64,000 nucleotides of DNA from Luteimonas marina (GTDB lineage: Bacteria; Pseudomonadota; Gammaproteobacteria; Xanthomonadales; Xanthomonadaceae): the NCBI RefSeq assembly GCF_007859325.1, contig NZ_VOHK01000001.1, positions 1 through 64,000 of the forward strand, written 5' to 3'. The stretch's first letter is position 1. Each line of letters begins with the position of its first letter. Below the pieces are notes generated by a model. The model saw only the letters and a list, made by a program, of their open reading frames with translations, searched no databases and had not been told where the DNA came from. Made by a program: the position numbers and the translations under genes. Below, in pieces: positions 14,089-23,510 of this stretch.

Positions 14089-16386
14089 TCAGCCAGCTGG
14101 CTGCAGCGGAGCGGAACCGTTGCGCCGCACCGAGTTTCCGCCGGAGGTCTGCTTCCAGTGACGGATCAGGTCGCGCAGCGCCTGCGGCTGGTTGGCCGGA
14201 CTCGATTGCCCCGCCTGGTTGACCGCGTTCTCGCCGTGGCAGCCGGCGCAGGTCCGGATCTCGCCGGGCTGCATCGTGACCCAGACGCGCTCGCGCACGA
14301 TCGGCTCGCCGTCGGGATCGACGGTCTGCCAGCTCAGCGCGCGGTTGGCGGGGACGAAGGCGGCGGTCGAGCCGTCGGCCGCGATCTTCACGCTGCCTGC
14401 CGGACCCGCGGGATTGGACGGGTTGGCATTGGCCGGGACCGTCATCGGTTGCGCCACGATGCGCCGCCCGCGGTTGAAGCTCTGGTAGGCGCGCACGAGG
14501 TTGCCCTGCACGATCTGGTAGTGCGCGATGTCGTAGACGCGGCCGCCGTCGCCGGTCTTGCTGACGCCGCCGGGCACGCGCAGGTTGAACGGCTGCTGCT
14601 TGTCGTTGCGGTCGCGGCTGGTCTGGTTGCGGGTGACGATCAGGGCCAGGTCGTTCTGGCGCAGCCAGTTGCGCAGCGCGGTGGCGCTGACGCCTTCGGC
14701 GTCGAGGATCGCCTGCTCGGGCGCCTCGACCGCAGGCGCGCCGGTCACGGGCGGCCGGGTGCGGGAGACGACCTCGACCGGGTCGAGTTCCCACAGCGCT
14801 CCGCTGTACTCGACCATGCCGGTCGCGCCCCACCAGGAGACGTTCGTGCTGATGCCCGGGGTCAGGTTGCTGCCGGGGACGTACAGGCCCGTGGCGTTGG
14901 TATCCAGGCGCTTCAGTCGCAGCTCCGGCTGCGCGGCGCTGTTGAACGCATCCACGCCGAGGCTGGTATGGCTGGCCACCAGGTCGCCCGAGGTCAGCGG
15001 CAGCGGGGTGCGGTAGCGGCCGCTGCCGCTGGCGGCGGCATCGCTGACCACCATCTGCTCGGCGTTGAGGTTTGGCGCGCCGTTGAACTTGACCAACTCG
15101 TTGGCGGAGCCCTGGAGGAACTCGCGCGCGTAGACGCCGAAGTAGGTGCCCGGCTGGGTCCGGCTCTCGCGGATGTGCATGATGCCGGCATCCATGCGGA
15201 TGTACTTGCGGTTGGCGAACAGCGACTGGTTGCTGACGCCGCGCAGCGACGGATCGTCGACGAACGATGCCGGGATGTAGTCGAAGGTCAGTTCCTGCCG
15301 GCCGATGTGGTTGAGGGTGAGCTCGGCGGTGCCGTCCTGGTTCATTTCCCAGGGCGTGAACAGGTTCGAGGTGTAGCCCCAGATGCGGCCGTAGGTGGGG
15401 CTGGTGGTGTAGTTGCTGCCGTTCTGCGCCCGGCTCTCGGGGAAGGTGTCGTGCACCAGTCCGACGCTGGCGGCGTTGGCCGCCTCGCTGGCGTAGTTGA
15501 ACGGGTTGTAGTTGGCGCCCTGGCTGATGGCGGCGTCCTGCTGCTGGTCGCGCTGCAGGTGGTCCCAGCGGGTGAAGATGACCCGGCCGTAGCTGTCGAT
15601 GGTCGGCGTGTACGCGCCGCTGGGGGCGTGGTTGAGGATGGTCAGGTCGCCGCTGGCCGGGTCCAGCCGGAAGATGCCGGTGATGGTCGGGTTGCTCTCG
15701 TACTCGTCCAGGTTCGGATACAGGTGGGCCTCGCCGCGGCGCGGGCTGTCGGAGGTGAACAGGACCAGGTCGTCGCTGGTGTACAGCGGCGAGACGTTGT
15801 TGTAGGCGGTCGGCTGGTGCGGCACCTTGGTGATGGTGGCGGTCTGGCCCTGGCCCAGGCCGGTGACTTCGTACAGCTGCCACTTCGAGGTGACCGCGTC
15901 GTACCGGCCCACGGGCGAGCCCACCAGCATGCTGAAGATCGCCCTGGTGCCGCTCCAGTGCACGGTGGGTTCGCGCACGGCGATCGAGTTGGCGCCCTGG
16001 AAGCCGGTGCCGCCGAAGCCGGCTTCGCGGGTCAGGTTGCGCAGCGTCCCGTCCGGGTAGCGGATCATCAGGTCGCCGCCGCGCGGCGCGGCACCCATTC
16101 CCGGCAGGTGGTTGGCGAACGCCGACAGGCGGGTCGCGAACCGGTCTCCCCCGGGGGTAGGCACCTGGGTGACGAACATGATCGGGTTGGTGATTGCCTT
16201 GGTGGCCATCGGTGACGTGGCGGCCGACGACATCTGGCGCGGAGCGGACGCCGCCAGTGCGCCAGTGTCCCCGGGCGTGACGGATGCGGCCTCGTCCAGA
16301 GAAGCCGGTGCGACCGAACAGGCCGAGATCAGGCCCGCGATGCAGGCGAGGGCGAAGCAACGGACGGAAAGATGAATGATGGTCAT
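14089..16386 (-). CDS. Heme-binding (CxxCH) propeller lipoprotein, hydrazine-synthase-alpha-like; function unknown
   Basis: A 765-residue exported lipoprotein with lipobox GLISAC (Cys23). The body reads as repeated beta-propeller/PD40-type strands (LYTSDDLVLFTSDSPR; GRVIFTRWDHLQRDQQQ; YIRMDAGIMHIRES). Near the C-terminus is one c-type heme motif, CAGCH (713-717), followed by a Trp/Arg-rich tail. Architecture and motifs recall proteins annotated as hydrazine synthase alpha-like, but nothing supports anammox chemistry. It probably acts in the periplasm as a redox or binding protein. It is monocistronic between EPS genes; the start is the ATG immediately before the signal peptide, with a weak ribosome site. 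The function call is limited to fold and heme. Confidence 0.65.
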   Translation of the reverse strand: MTIIHLSVRCFALACIAGLISACSVAPASLDEAASVTPGDTGALAASAPRQMSSAATSPMATKAITNPIMFVTQVPTPGGDRFATRLSAFANHLPGMGAAPRGGDLMIRYPDGTLRNLTREAGFGGTGFQGANSIAVREPTVHWSGTRAIFSMLVGSPVGRYDAVTSKWQLYEVTGLGQGQTATITKVPHQPTAYNNVSPLYTSDDLVLFTSDSPRRGEAHLYPNLDEYESNPTITGIFRLDPASGDLTILNHAPSGAYTPTIDSYGRVIFTRWDHLQRDQQQDAAISQGANYNPFNYASEAANAASVGLVHDTFPESRAQNGSNYTTSPTYGRIWGYTSNLFTPWEMNQDGTAELTLNHIGRQELTFDYIPASFVDDPSLRGVSNQSLFANRKYIRMDAGIMHIRESRTQPGTYFGVYAREFLQGSANELVKFNGAPNLNAEQMVVSDAAASGSGRYRTPLPLTSGDLVASHTSLGVDAFNSAAQPELRLKRLDTNATGLYVPGSNLTPGISTNVSWWGATGMVEYSGALWELDPVEVVSRTRPPVTGAPAVEAPEQAILDAEGVSATALRNWLRQNDLALIVTRNQTSRDRNDKQQPFNLRVPGGVSKTGDGGRVYDIAHYQIVQGNLVRAYQSFNRGRRIVAQPMTVPANANPSNPAGPAGSVKIAADGSTAAFVPANRALSWQTVDPDGEPIVRERVWVTMQPGEIRTCAGCHGENAVNQAGQSSPANQPQALRDLIRHWKQTSGGNSVRRNGSAPLQPAG

Positions 16387-16797
16387 GAAGGGGGCTACTA
16401 CCTGCCGGATGGTAGTGGTGCTGGGCTGGGCAGACGGTAACGGACGCATCCTGCGTTCCACGGGCAAGGCGAGCCGGCCGGGCCCTGTCGCGTCGCCGCG
16501 ATCCGGGCCGGAAACCATCCGAAGCGTCTTTCCCCCTGAGAAGACGCGGCGGATGATAGGCGCCAGGCCCGGCGCGCAGCGAAATACACGCTGAACGGTG
16601 CCGGAGGGTCAAGCCACGGGCCTGAAAACGTGACCAGATCTTGAAAAAGCCCGGGGAGTGACCGGGCGGATCACGGCGGAACTGCGACGCAGTTCCGGGC
16701 CTGCGCCTGGAGGTGTCGGGCGTCGTGGGGCGGAATCAGCGGCCCGTGCCGGGCAGGGAGCCGTGACGGCCAGGGTCCGTCGAGGCGGCGGACACCC
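16387..16797. other. Intergenic stretch with one strong hairpin
   Basis: About 410 bp without a convincing gene, between the heme lipoprotein start and the barrel protein end. It holds a small CCCGG-type hairpin (about 16649-16667) and the perfect inverted repeat described separately at 16678-16696. No riboswitch consensus was recognised. Confidence 0.5.
16678..16696 (-). terminator. Perfect 8-bp hairpin downstream of the EPS assembly operon
   Basis: GGAACTGC-gac-GCAGTTCC lies about 100 bp beyond the stop of the barrel gene read leftwards. There is no T-run, so it may be a transcript-stabilising hairpin or Rho-linked end rather than a classic intrinsic terminator. Confidence 0.4.
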
Positions 16798-18099
16798 TCA
16801 ACGGTTGCGGTAGACGACCGTCAGGTACCAGATGTTCTGGCTGGCGTTGCCGAGCACGCCGTCGTCCTCGCGACGGTAGTGGGTGTACCGGAGCGAGCTG
16901 CTCCAGCGCCGGTTCCAGGTCTTCGACAGGTCGACGCCGAGGCGCAGGTCGTCCATCTCACGTCCGATCTGTGGAAACTCCGCGCGGGCGGCGTCGACGA
17001 AGGTCTCCAGGTCCCAGGTCGGTGCGAGCCGGTAGGCGATCTGCACGATGGCGCCGCGGCGGGTCTCGTCGAAGGCGTCGGTGTCGATGTATTCGATCCG
17101 CTCGTAGTACGGGCCGGCGCTGAAGAGGATGCGTTCGCCGGCATAGGTGTAGTTGATGTCGGCGCGGCGTTCCCGGTAGACAGACGACTCCACGCCTGCC
17201 GCGTAGCCGGTCAGGGAGTCGGGGACGACCACCACCGTGCCGATCTCCTCGATCGCCGCGGTGCCGGCATCCGACAGCTGCCGCGCTCCACCCAGGGACA
17301 GGGAGCTGCGGTTGCTCAGCTCCCACGTCGCCTGGCCGCGGAAAATCGGCAGGGACTCCGAACTGCCGTCGGCATAGTCCACCCATGTGTAGCCGGCGTC
17401 GAAGGCGAACCCCAGGCGCGATAGTTCCTTCTGGTAGCGGACGTAGCCGTCGTAGCGCCGGTAGTCGCGGGCCATGAGGTCGTGGTCGAAGTCGACGTCC
17501 TGCCCGCGCAGGCTGAAGGTCAGGCTGCTGGTCGGATCCAGATCGCGGATGAGATGCACGGCGGCGCTGAGCCGGCTCGACTCGAACTCGTCGTTCTCCT
17601 CGGCGCTGGTGTCAATCCAGCGCGCCTCGGCCCGGCCGCGGAACGCGGCGCCCCAGTTGAAGAGCAGGTTCGGTCCCAGCGACAGCACGTTGACGCGCTG
17701 GCGGTTGTTCGGTGCGTCCGGCGCGAACCGGTCGATCGGCCGCATCTCCAGGCTGTCCTCGACGGTGAAGCTCAGCGTTTCGGGCATGATGAACCAGTTC
17801 AGGCGTCCGGCCAGGCTGGTCTCGAAGGCATTGGACTGGGGGCCGGAGATGTAGTTCCAGTATTCGAAGCGGCCGCCGAAGTTGGCCTGGACTGTCGAGG
17901 TTTCCTCGGTCAGGACGAAACCGAAGCCGGCGCGCAGGGCGTCCGAGTCCATGGCATCGGACGACGACATCAGCACGTTGTCGTTGAACTCGATGCCCAT
18001 GTCGACCGCATAGTCGATCCGGACCGCGTGGGCCTGCAGCGGCACCGTGGCAAGGACGGCGAGACAGGCCGCGGGGACGCTGGTCCTGTGGAGCTTCAT
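16798..18099 (-). CDS. Outer-membrane beta-barrel protein of EPS export locus
   Basis: A 433-residue protein with a cleavable signal peptide (about 1-26, ending QAHA) followed by alternating aromatic/polar strands throughout (for example GFGFVLTEET, LRYTHYRRED) and a C-terminal aromatic-rich strand ending YLTVVYRNR. This matches the outer-membrane barrel proteins found beside Wzz/Wza-like genes in PEP-CTERM-type EPS loci; it may be the outer-membrane conduit or a surface receptor of the polymer. Last gene of a minus-strand run 21099 to 16798, following the kinase-like gene by 27 bp. Confidence 0.75.
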   Translation of the reverse strand: MKLHRTSVPAACLAVLATVPLQAHAVRIDYAVDMGIEFNDNVLMSSSDAMDSDALRAGFGFVLTEETSTVQANFGGRFEYWNYISGPQSNAFETSLAGRLNWFIMPETLSFTVEDSLEMRPIDRFAPDAPNNRQRVNVLSLGPNLLFNWGAAFRGRAEARWIDTSAEENDEFESSRLSAAVHLIRDLDPTSSLTFSLRGQDVDFDHDLMARDYRRYDGYVRYQKELSRLGFAFDAGYTWVDYADGSSESLPIFRGQATWELSNRSSLSLGGARQLSDAGTAAIEEIGTVVVVPDSLTGYAAGVESSVYRERRADINYTYAGERILFSAGPYYERIEYIDTDAFDETRRGAIVQIAYRLAPTWDLETFVDAARAEFPQIGREMDDLRLGVDLSKTWNRRWSSSLRYTHYRREDDGVLGNASQNIWYLTVVYRNR

Positions 18100-18126
18100 G
18101 GTCGCGTCTCCTTCGTTCCGCTGCGG

Positions 18127-18879
18127 TCAGTAGAGGGTGTTGAACACGACCCCGGCGAGCTTGTCCGGGTCGAAGCTGGCGGCGGCGGCGTCGATGCTGT
18201 CGACGGTCACCTGCCCGTAGCCGGCGACCAGCACGATCAGGTCCGCCAGTTCGGACAGGATCCGGGCGTCGGGCGAGTTCAGCACCGGCGGGCTGTCGAG
18301 GATCAGGTAGCGGTTGGGGTGGGTGCCGCGCAGTGAGTCGATCATCATCCGCATGCGGGTCGAGCTGAAGGATTCGCCCGCGGTTTCGCGCGGCGAACCG
18401 CTCGGGATCAGCCGCAGTCGCGGCAGTCCGGTCTCGTACTGGATGGCCGACAGGTCAGTGACGCCCCCCTCCAGGTAATCCATCATCCCGACGCTGGCTG
18501 CGTTCACCCCCAGGGCTGCGTGCTGGGCGGGGTGCAGCGAATCACAGTCGACCAGCAGCGCGGTCTTGGTTTCGTCGAAGGCGAAGGCCGCGGCGAGGTT
18601 GCGCGCGACGAAGCTTCCGCCGCAGCCGGGCTGCGCCGGCGCCACCAGGGTGACGAAGTTGCGGTCCTGGCCGAGCGCCAGCAGCTTGGTGCGCAGTCCA
18701 CGAAACGCATCGGCCTGGGCGCGGACCGAATCGTTGCGGTGGATCAGCTTGCGCTCCTCGAGCGCACGCGGCGTGAGCGGCTGCTGCGCGCCGTCGGTAC
18801 GGGTGATGGAATGGGATCCGCCCTCGGCCCTGCCCGGGTCGGAAGGCGCGTCGCGGCGAGGATTCACGATCTGCTCCAT
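18127..18879 (-). CDS. Wzc/CapB-like polysaccharide co-polymerase ATPase, degenerate P-loop
   Basis: A 250-residue cytosolic protein of the bacterial tyrosine-kinase/MinD fold: RTKLLALG, then the Walker-A position APAQPGCGGSFVARNLA (80-96), Walker A' TALLVDCD (106-113) and YLILDSPPVL as Walker B. The canonical lysine of GxxGxGKT/S is absent (G87-G88-S89), and there is no C-terminal tyrosine cluster, only the final Tyr. ATP hydrolysis and autophosphorylation are therefore doubtful; it may be a regulatory partner of the Wzz-like protein. The start is ATG 18879, 16 bp after the Wzz-like stop; an upstream in-frame codon at 18921 would overlap that gene. Confidence 0.75.
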   Translation of the reverse strand: MEQIVNPRRDAPSDPGRAEGGSHSITRTDGAQQPLTPRALEERKLIHRNDSVRAQADAFRGLRTKLLALGQDRNFVTLVAPAQPGCGGSFVARNLAAAFAFDETKTALLVDCDSLHPAQHAALGVNAASVGMMDYLEGGVTDLSAIQYETGLPRLRLIPSGSPRETAGESFSSTRMRMMIDSLRGTHPNRYLILDSPPVLNSPDARILSELADLIVLVAGYGQVTVDSIDAAAASFDPDKLAGVVFNTLY

Positions 18880-18895
18880 GGTGTGCTTGGACGGC

Positions 18896-20482
18896 TCAGC
18901 CGTTGGACATCTTGTAGACATAGGTGAGCCCGTACAGCAGCACGATGGCCACGGCCAGTGTGCATGCGGTCGCGAGATGGACGATCTGTCGGCGCCGGTC
19001 GCGCGGCGAAGCGTAGGCGGGAATCGTCGCCAGCAACGGATAGCGGCTCCTCGCCGTGATCGACTGCGGGCTGCGCACGCGCGGATCGAAGCGGATCAGC
19101 AGCCACAGCAGGCCCAGCGGCACCGCGATCGCGGCGAGCAGACCGGCGGCCGCGATGTGCATGAAGCGCAGGCCGGTGGGGCGCAGCGGCATCGTCGCCG
19201 GATCCTGCACGCGCAGGGTCAGGCCGCGGTTCTCCTGGTCCAGTCCCATCGACACGCGTGCGTTCTCGCGGCGACGCAGCAGGTCCTGGTAGATCTCGCG
19301 GTTGACCTCGTAATCCCGGGTCAGCTCGGCGAGCACGCTTTCGGAAGCGGCGATCCGGCGGCTGCGGTCGAGCTCCGAGTTGAGCAGGGACTCGGCGACC
19401 GACATGCGCGAACGCGTGGCCGCGACCTCGCGCCGGGCCTGTGCCTGCTGGCTGCGCAGTTCCTGGTACAGCGGGTTGAGCTGCGCGTCCTCGGAGCCGG
19501 TGGCCGACGTGGTCGGGCGGTCGCGCTCCTGCTCGATCATGCGCTGGATGTCGCCCATCTGGTGGCGGATGCGCGCGACATCGGGATGGCGATCGGTATA
19601 GCTGAGCAGCAGGCGGTCGAGCTCGGCCTGCAGTTCGATGAGCTGGGTGCGGTACAGGGTCTCGCGGGTCTGCACCGAGGTCACCGCCGACTCGCCCGAC
19701 AGCTGCGCCGCGACCGAGGCCTCGCGCGACTCCTGTTCGAGCAGGGTCATCCGCGTCTGCTCGACCTGGGTACGCAGCGCCGAGATGCGGGAATTGGCGT
19801 CGGTCGCGCTGCCCGGCTGCGCGTCGACGTTGCGCGAGCGATAGGCCTGCAGGTTGTTCTCGGCGTCGGTGAGCTTGCGGTGGTACTCATTCACCTGCTT
19901 GTCGATGAACTCGTACGCCTCGCGGCTCTCGCGCTCCTTGGTCGCCAGCGTCTCGCGGATGAACAGCGCGCCCAGTGCGTCGGTGACGCGGAAGGCGCGT
20001 TCGGGGTCGGTGTCGCGGTAGGTGATCGTGACCAGGTCCGGGCGCGGACTGGAGATGAGCGTACGGCCATGGATGGATTCCATCAGCCGGTCCTTCTGCA
20101 CGGCGCTGAGGCTGCCGTTCGCGTCCCAGCCGCCGATATCGATGATCTCCGACAGCACCTTGCGGCCGTAGATGATCTGGCGGGCCATGCCGGCGCGGTC
20201 GGTGACCCCGGTCGGCACCGCGCGCCCTTCGAGCAGGGGCTGGATGATGTCGCTTTCCTGCGCGAGGATCGTGGTCGACACCTGGTAGTGGCGTGCCATC
20301 ACGAACATGCCCATGACGAAGGTCACCGCGGCGATCGCGGCGAAGATCGCGGCAAGTACGACGATCCGCCTCCGCCCTTCCTTGAGGACGAGCCGGACAT
20401 GGTCGATCGGGGAAAGGCCCGTCGTCGCGGCGCCGGCGCTCGCGGGGGCGCGGCGGGGAACGGGCAGGCTGGTCGACTGCAT
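18896..20482 (-). CDS. Wzz-like chain-length determinant/co-polymerase
   Basis: A 528-residue inner-membrane protein. TM1 is about 39-62 (RIVVLAAIFAAIAAVTFVMG), followed by a large periplasmic part with a long coiled coil (about 185-390, many Glu/Arg/Gln heptads), the GNVR-type segment, then TM2 (about 436-460) and a further C-terminal helix (about 500-520). It controls polymer length and links cytosolic ATPase and outer-membrane export protein. The start codon overlaps the last base of the Wza-like stop (TGATG). It belongs to the chain-length family associated with exosortase EPS loci. Confidence 0.85.
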   Translation of the reverse strand: MQSTSLPVPRRAPASAGAATTGLSPIDHVRLVLKEGRRRIVVLAAIFAAIAAVTFVMGMFVMARHYQVSTTILAQESDIIQPLLEGRAVPTGVTDRAGMARQIIYGRKVLSEIIDIGGWDANGSLSAVQKDRLMESIHGRTLISSPRPDLVTITYRDTDPERAFRVTDALGALFIRETLATKERESREAYEFIDKQVNEYHRKLTDAENNLQAYRSRNVDAQPGSATDANSRISALRTQVEQTRMTLLEQESREASVAAQLSGESAVTSVQTRETLYRTQLIELQAELDRLLLSYTDRHPDVARIRHQMGDIQRMIEQERDRPTTSATGSEDAQLNPLYQELRSQQAQARREVAATRSRMSVAESLLNSELDRSRRIAASESVLAELTRDYEVNREIYQDLLRRRENARVSMGLDQENRGLTLRVQDPATMPLRPTGLRFMHIAAAGLLAAIAVPLGLLWLLIRFDPRVRSPQSITARSRYPLLATIPAYASPRDRRRQIVHLATACTLAVAIVLLYGLTYVYKMSNG

Positions 20483-21099
20483 CAGAATGCGCGCTCCGGT
20501 ACCGTGATGATATCGCCCGGTGCGACGGTGAAGTTGGTCGACAGGTCGCCTCGGTTGATGATCCTGTCGAGCCGGATCGCATAGCTGGTGGTCTGGCCTC
20601 CGTTCCTGCGGTAGAGGCTGGAGCGGTCCGGTGCGGCGAATTCGTTGACGCCGCCCGCGGCGAGCACCGCATCGAGCACGGTCATGCCCGGGCGATGCGG
20701 GATCGAGATCGGCGTCCGCACGGCACCGGTCACGCGCACGCGCGAGAGGTACTCATGGCTGCGCAGGTCGGTCAGGATCACCGCCACCTGCGGATCGCGC
20801 ACGTAGGCCGACAGCTTGTCCTGCAGGTCGGCGGCGACCTCGCTGGGCGTCTTGCCGGCGGCCATCACGTCGCCGACCAGCGGCACCGAGATCCTGCCGT
20901 CCGGCCGCACCGGCACGGTGATGCCCAGCTCCGGGTTGCGCCAGACCGCGACCTGGACGACGTCGTCGATGCCGATCGCATAGTCCTCGACCGAGGCTGC
21001 CTGGGGAGCGGGCGGGATCGATTCCGATCCGCCACCGCTGGCGCACGCCGCGAGCATGGCGACCAGAAGCACAAGGATCGTGTGCCTGAGAATGCGCAT
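20482..21099 (-). CDS. Wza-like polysaccharide export lipoprotein
   Basis: A 205-residue protein with lipobox MLAAC (Cys19), a poly_export/SLBB N-domain (YAIGIDDVVQVAVWRNPEL, SVPLVGDVMAAGKT) and a second SLBB-like domain (RVTGAVRTPISIPHRPGMTV) ending DIITVPERAF. It forms or gates the periplasmic/outer-membrane channel for the polymer. It is short compared with Wza, as in the exosortase-type export family. First gene of the 21099-16798 operon; an AAGGGGG site lies about 13 bases upstream of the ATG. Confidence 0.88.
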   Translation of the reverse strand: MRILRHTILVLLVAMLAACASGGGSESIPPAPQAASVEDYAIGIDDVVQVAVWRNPELGITVPVRPDGRISVPLVGDVMAAGKTPSEVAADLQDKLSAYVRDPQVAVILTDLRSHEYLSRVRVTGAVRTPISIPHRPGMTVLDAVLAAGGVNEFAAPDRSSLYRRNGGQTTSYAIRLDRIINRGDLSTNFTVAPGDIITVPERAF

Positions 21100-21145
21100 C
21101 TGGGAGTATCCCCCTTCTTGTCCGATGACAGGGATAACGTCGAAA

Positions 21146-21161
21146 GACCGCGACAGCGGTC
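21146..21161. terminator. Small hairpin between epimerase and export gene
   Basis: GACCGC-gaca-GCGGTC, 6 bp, in the 92-bp gap between the epimerase stop (21192) and the export gene start (21099), all minus strand. It may attenuate or end the upstream transcript; there is no T-run. Confidence 0.3.
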
Positions 21162-21191
21162 ATTGCACGCGGGGACGGGGGACTCCGGCGT

Positions 21192-22199
21192 TCAGACGCC
21201 GTGGTAGGACCGGTACCACTCCACGAAGCGGGCGACACCGGTTTCGATCGGCGTCGACGGCTGGTAGCCGGTGTCCCGCCTCAATGCCTCGACGTCCGCC
21301 TCGGTGTCGGGCACGTCGCCCGGCTGCATCGGCAGCAGGTTGCGCTCGGCCTTGCGCCCGAGGCAGTCCTCGAGCACCTCGATGTAGCGCAGCAGCTGCA
21401 CCGGCTGGTGATTGCCGATGTTGTAGACCCGGTACGGCGCGCTCGACGAGCCCGGGTTGGGCTGCAGCGGATCGTAGGTCGGGTCGGGCCCGGGCACGCG
21501 GTCGAGGGTGCGGATCACGCCTTCGACGATGTCGTCGACGTAGGTGAAGTCGCGGCTGTGGTGGCCGTGGTTGAAGACGTCGATCGGCCGGCCTTCGAGG
21601 ATGTTCTTCGTGAACAGGAACAGCGCCATGTCCGGCCGGCCCCAGGGGCCGTAGACGGTGAAGAAGCGCAGGCCGGTGGTCGGCAGGCCGAACAGGTGGC
21701 TGTAGGTGTGCGCCATCAGCTCGTTGGCCTTCTTGGTGGCCGCGTACAGGCTGACCGGGTGGTCGACGCTGTCCTCGACCGCGAACGGCAGCTTGCGGTT
21801 GGCGCCGTAGACCGAGCTCGACGATGCGTAGACCAGGTGCTCGACACCGCCGTGGCGGCAGGCTTCGAGGACGTTGGTGAAGCCGACGATGTTGCTGTCG
21901 ATGTAGGCGTGCGGGTTCTCCAGCGAGTAGCGCACGCCGGCCTGCGCGGCGAGGTTGACCACGCGCTGCGGGCGGAAGTTGGCGAAGGCGCGCTCCAGCG
22001 TGCCGCGGTCCTCCAGCGCGCCCTTGACGAACGAGAACCCGGGCACCGGCAGCAGGCGGTCCAGGCGCGCCTGCTTCAGCGCCGGGTCGTAGTAGTTGTT
22101 GAGGTTGTCGAAGCCCAGCACCTCGTCGCCGCGTTCGGTCAGGCGATGGCTGAGGTGGGAGCCGATGAAGCCGGCGGCGCCGGTGACGAGGATGCGCAT
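21192..22199 (-). CDS. UDP-glucuronate 4-epimerase-type NAD-dependent epimerase
   Basis: A 335-residue extended SDR with the NAD motif GAAGFIGS (7-14), the [17 protein letters not shown] segment characteristic of LpsL/Gla-type UDP-GlcA 4-epimerases, SSSVYG and the catalytic [19 protein letters not shown], and [11 protein letters not shown]. It would interconvert UDP-glucuronate and UDP-galacturonate (or the N-acetyl forms) for the polymer. It follows the TviB-like dehydrogenase by 21 bp on the same strand, giving an oxidise-then-epimerise pair. Confidence 0.88.
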   Translation of the reverse strand: MRILVTGAAGFIGSHLSHRLTERGDEVLGFDNLNNYYDPALKQARLDRLLPVPGFSFVKGALEDRGTLERAFANFRPQRVVNLAAQAGVRYSLENPHAYIDSNIVGFTNVLEACRHGGVEHLVYASSSSVYGANRKLPFAVEDSVDHPVSLYAATKKANELMAHTYSHLFGLPTTGLRFFTVYGPWGRPDMALFLFTKNILEGRPIDVFNHGHHSRDFTYVDDIVEGVIRTLDRVPGPDPTYDPLQPNPGSSSAPYRVYNIGNHQPVQLLRYIEVLEDCLGRKAERNLLPMQPGDVPDTEADVEALRRDTGYQPSTPIETGVARFVEWYRSYHGV

Positions 22200-22220
22200 G
22201 GGCGTCTTCCTGCAGTGTGG

Positions 22221-23510
22221 TCAGAGGCAGCCGTCGACGCGGTCGCGCGGCAGCGCGCGCTTCACGTCGAACAGGACTGCGCCCGGCTTGCCGAATGCGC
22301 GCACGCCGTCGGCGCCCAGGGCAATGAATTCGCGGTGGGCGACGGCGAGGATGACCGCGTCGTAGTGCCCGGCCTGCGGCTCGGCGACCGGCGAGATGCC
22401 GTACTCATGGCTGGCCTGCGCCGGCGATACCCAGGGATCGTGCACGTCGACGTCGACGCGGTAGGTGCGCAGTTCGTCGATGATGTCGGTGACGCGGGTA
22501 TTGCGCAGGTCCGGGCAGTTCTCCTTGAACGCCAGTCCGAGGATCAGCACCTTCGCGCCCGAGGTCTGCAGTCCGCGCTGCTGCATCAGCTTGACCACGC
22601 GCTGGGCGACGTGGCCGCCCATCGAGTCGTTGATGCGGCGGCCGGCGAGGATCACCTCGGGGTGGTAGCCGATCTGCTGCGCCTTGTGGGTCAGGTAGTA
22701 GGGGTCGACGCCGATGCAGTGGCCGCCGACCAGGCCCGGACGGAACGGCAGGAAGTTCCACTTGGTGCCGGCAGCTTCCAGTACCTCGTGGGTGTCGATG
22801 CCCATGCGCCCGAAGATCAGCGCCAGCTCGTTGATCAGGGCGATGTTGACGTCGCGCTGGGTGTTCTCGATGACCTTCGCAGCTTCCGCGACGCGGATGC
22901 CGGAGGCCTTGTGGGTGCCGGCGGTGATGATGCTGGCGTACAGGGCGTCGACGAAGTCGGCCGCTTCCGGCGTCGAGCCCGAGGTCACCTTGAGGATGGT
23001 CTCCAGCCGGTGCTCCTTGTCGCCCGGGTTGATGCGTTCGGGGCTGTAGCCGGCGCTGAAGTTCTCGTTGAACGTCAGGCCCGACTCGCGCTCGATGATC
23101 GGCACGCAGATTTCTTCGGTGGCGCCGGGGTAGACCGTCGATTCGAAGATCGCCACGCCGCCGCGCGCGATCGCCCGGCCGACGGTGCGGCTCGCGGATT
23201 CCAGCGGGCGCAGATCGGGACGCTTGTAGTCGTCGATCGGCGTGGGCACGGTCACGATGAAGACGTTGCAGTCCTTCAGGTCGGCCGGATCCGCCGAGCA
23301 GGCGAGCCGGGTCGAGGCCTTCAGCTCCTCCTCCGACATCTCCAGCGTGTGGTCGTGGTGGCGGCGCAGTTCGTCGACGCGCGCGGCGTCGATGTCGAAG
23401 CCGACGGTCGGGTACTTGCGGCCGAACGCGGCGGCCAGCGGCAGCCCCACGTAGCCGAGCCCGATGATGGCGATGCGGATGTCGTTGCGGTCGGGTAGGG
23501 GGGCAGGCAT
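22221..23510 (-). CDS. tviB: UDP-sugar 6-dehydrogenase, TviB/WbpO type
   Basis: A 429-residue UDP-glucose/GDP-mannose dehydrogenase. N-terminal NAD motif [15 protein letters not shown] (15-29), EST at the middle, and catalytic Cys in [13 protein letters not shown]-terminal [18 protein letters not shown]. The sequence agrees best with Vi-antigen TviB, which oxidises UDP-GlcNAc to UDP-GlcNAcA, but UDP-GalNAc dehydrogenases are close. With the downstream epimerase it would supply an amino-uronic acid. The start ATG is the first in frame before the Rossmann strand; the promoter should lie in the 195-bp gap to galE. Confidence 0.8.
   Translation of the reverse strand: MPAPLPDRNDIRIAIIGLGYVGLPLAAAFGRKYPTVGFDIDAARVDELRRHHDHTLEMSEEELKASTRLACSADPADLKDCNVFIVTVPTPIDDYKRPDLRPLESASRTVGRAIARGGVAIFESTVYPGATEEICVPIIERESGLTFNENFSAGYSPERINPGDKEHRLETILKVTSGSTPEAADFVDALYASIITAGTHKASGIRVAEAAKVIENTQRDVNIALINELALIFGRMGIDTHEVLEAAGTKWNFLPFRPGLVGGHCIGVDPYYLTHKAQQIGYHPEVILAGRRINDSMGGHVAQRVVKLMQQRGLQTSGAKVLILGLAFKENCPDLRNTRVTDIIDELRTYRVDVDVHDPWVSPAQASHEYGISPVAEPQAGHYDAVILAVAHREFIALGADGVRAFGKPGAVLFDVKRALPRDRVDGCL

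Noticed and set aside
13241-16612. A 1123-codon frame on the minus strand and similar very long frames (24978-28139, 45150-47564, 53176-55236, 29983-32970)
   Set aside because: They run through several well-recognised genes, are Arg/Ala/Pro-rich without domains, and reflect the scarcity of stop codons at high GC.
16620-16700. Possible c-di-GMP (GEMM) riboswitch in the gap near the barrel gene
   Set aside because: The conserved GEMM helices and GNRA features were not found; only simple hairpins are present.
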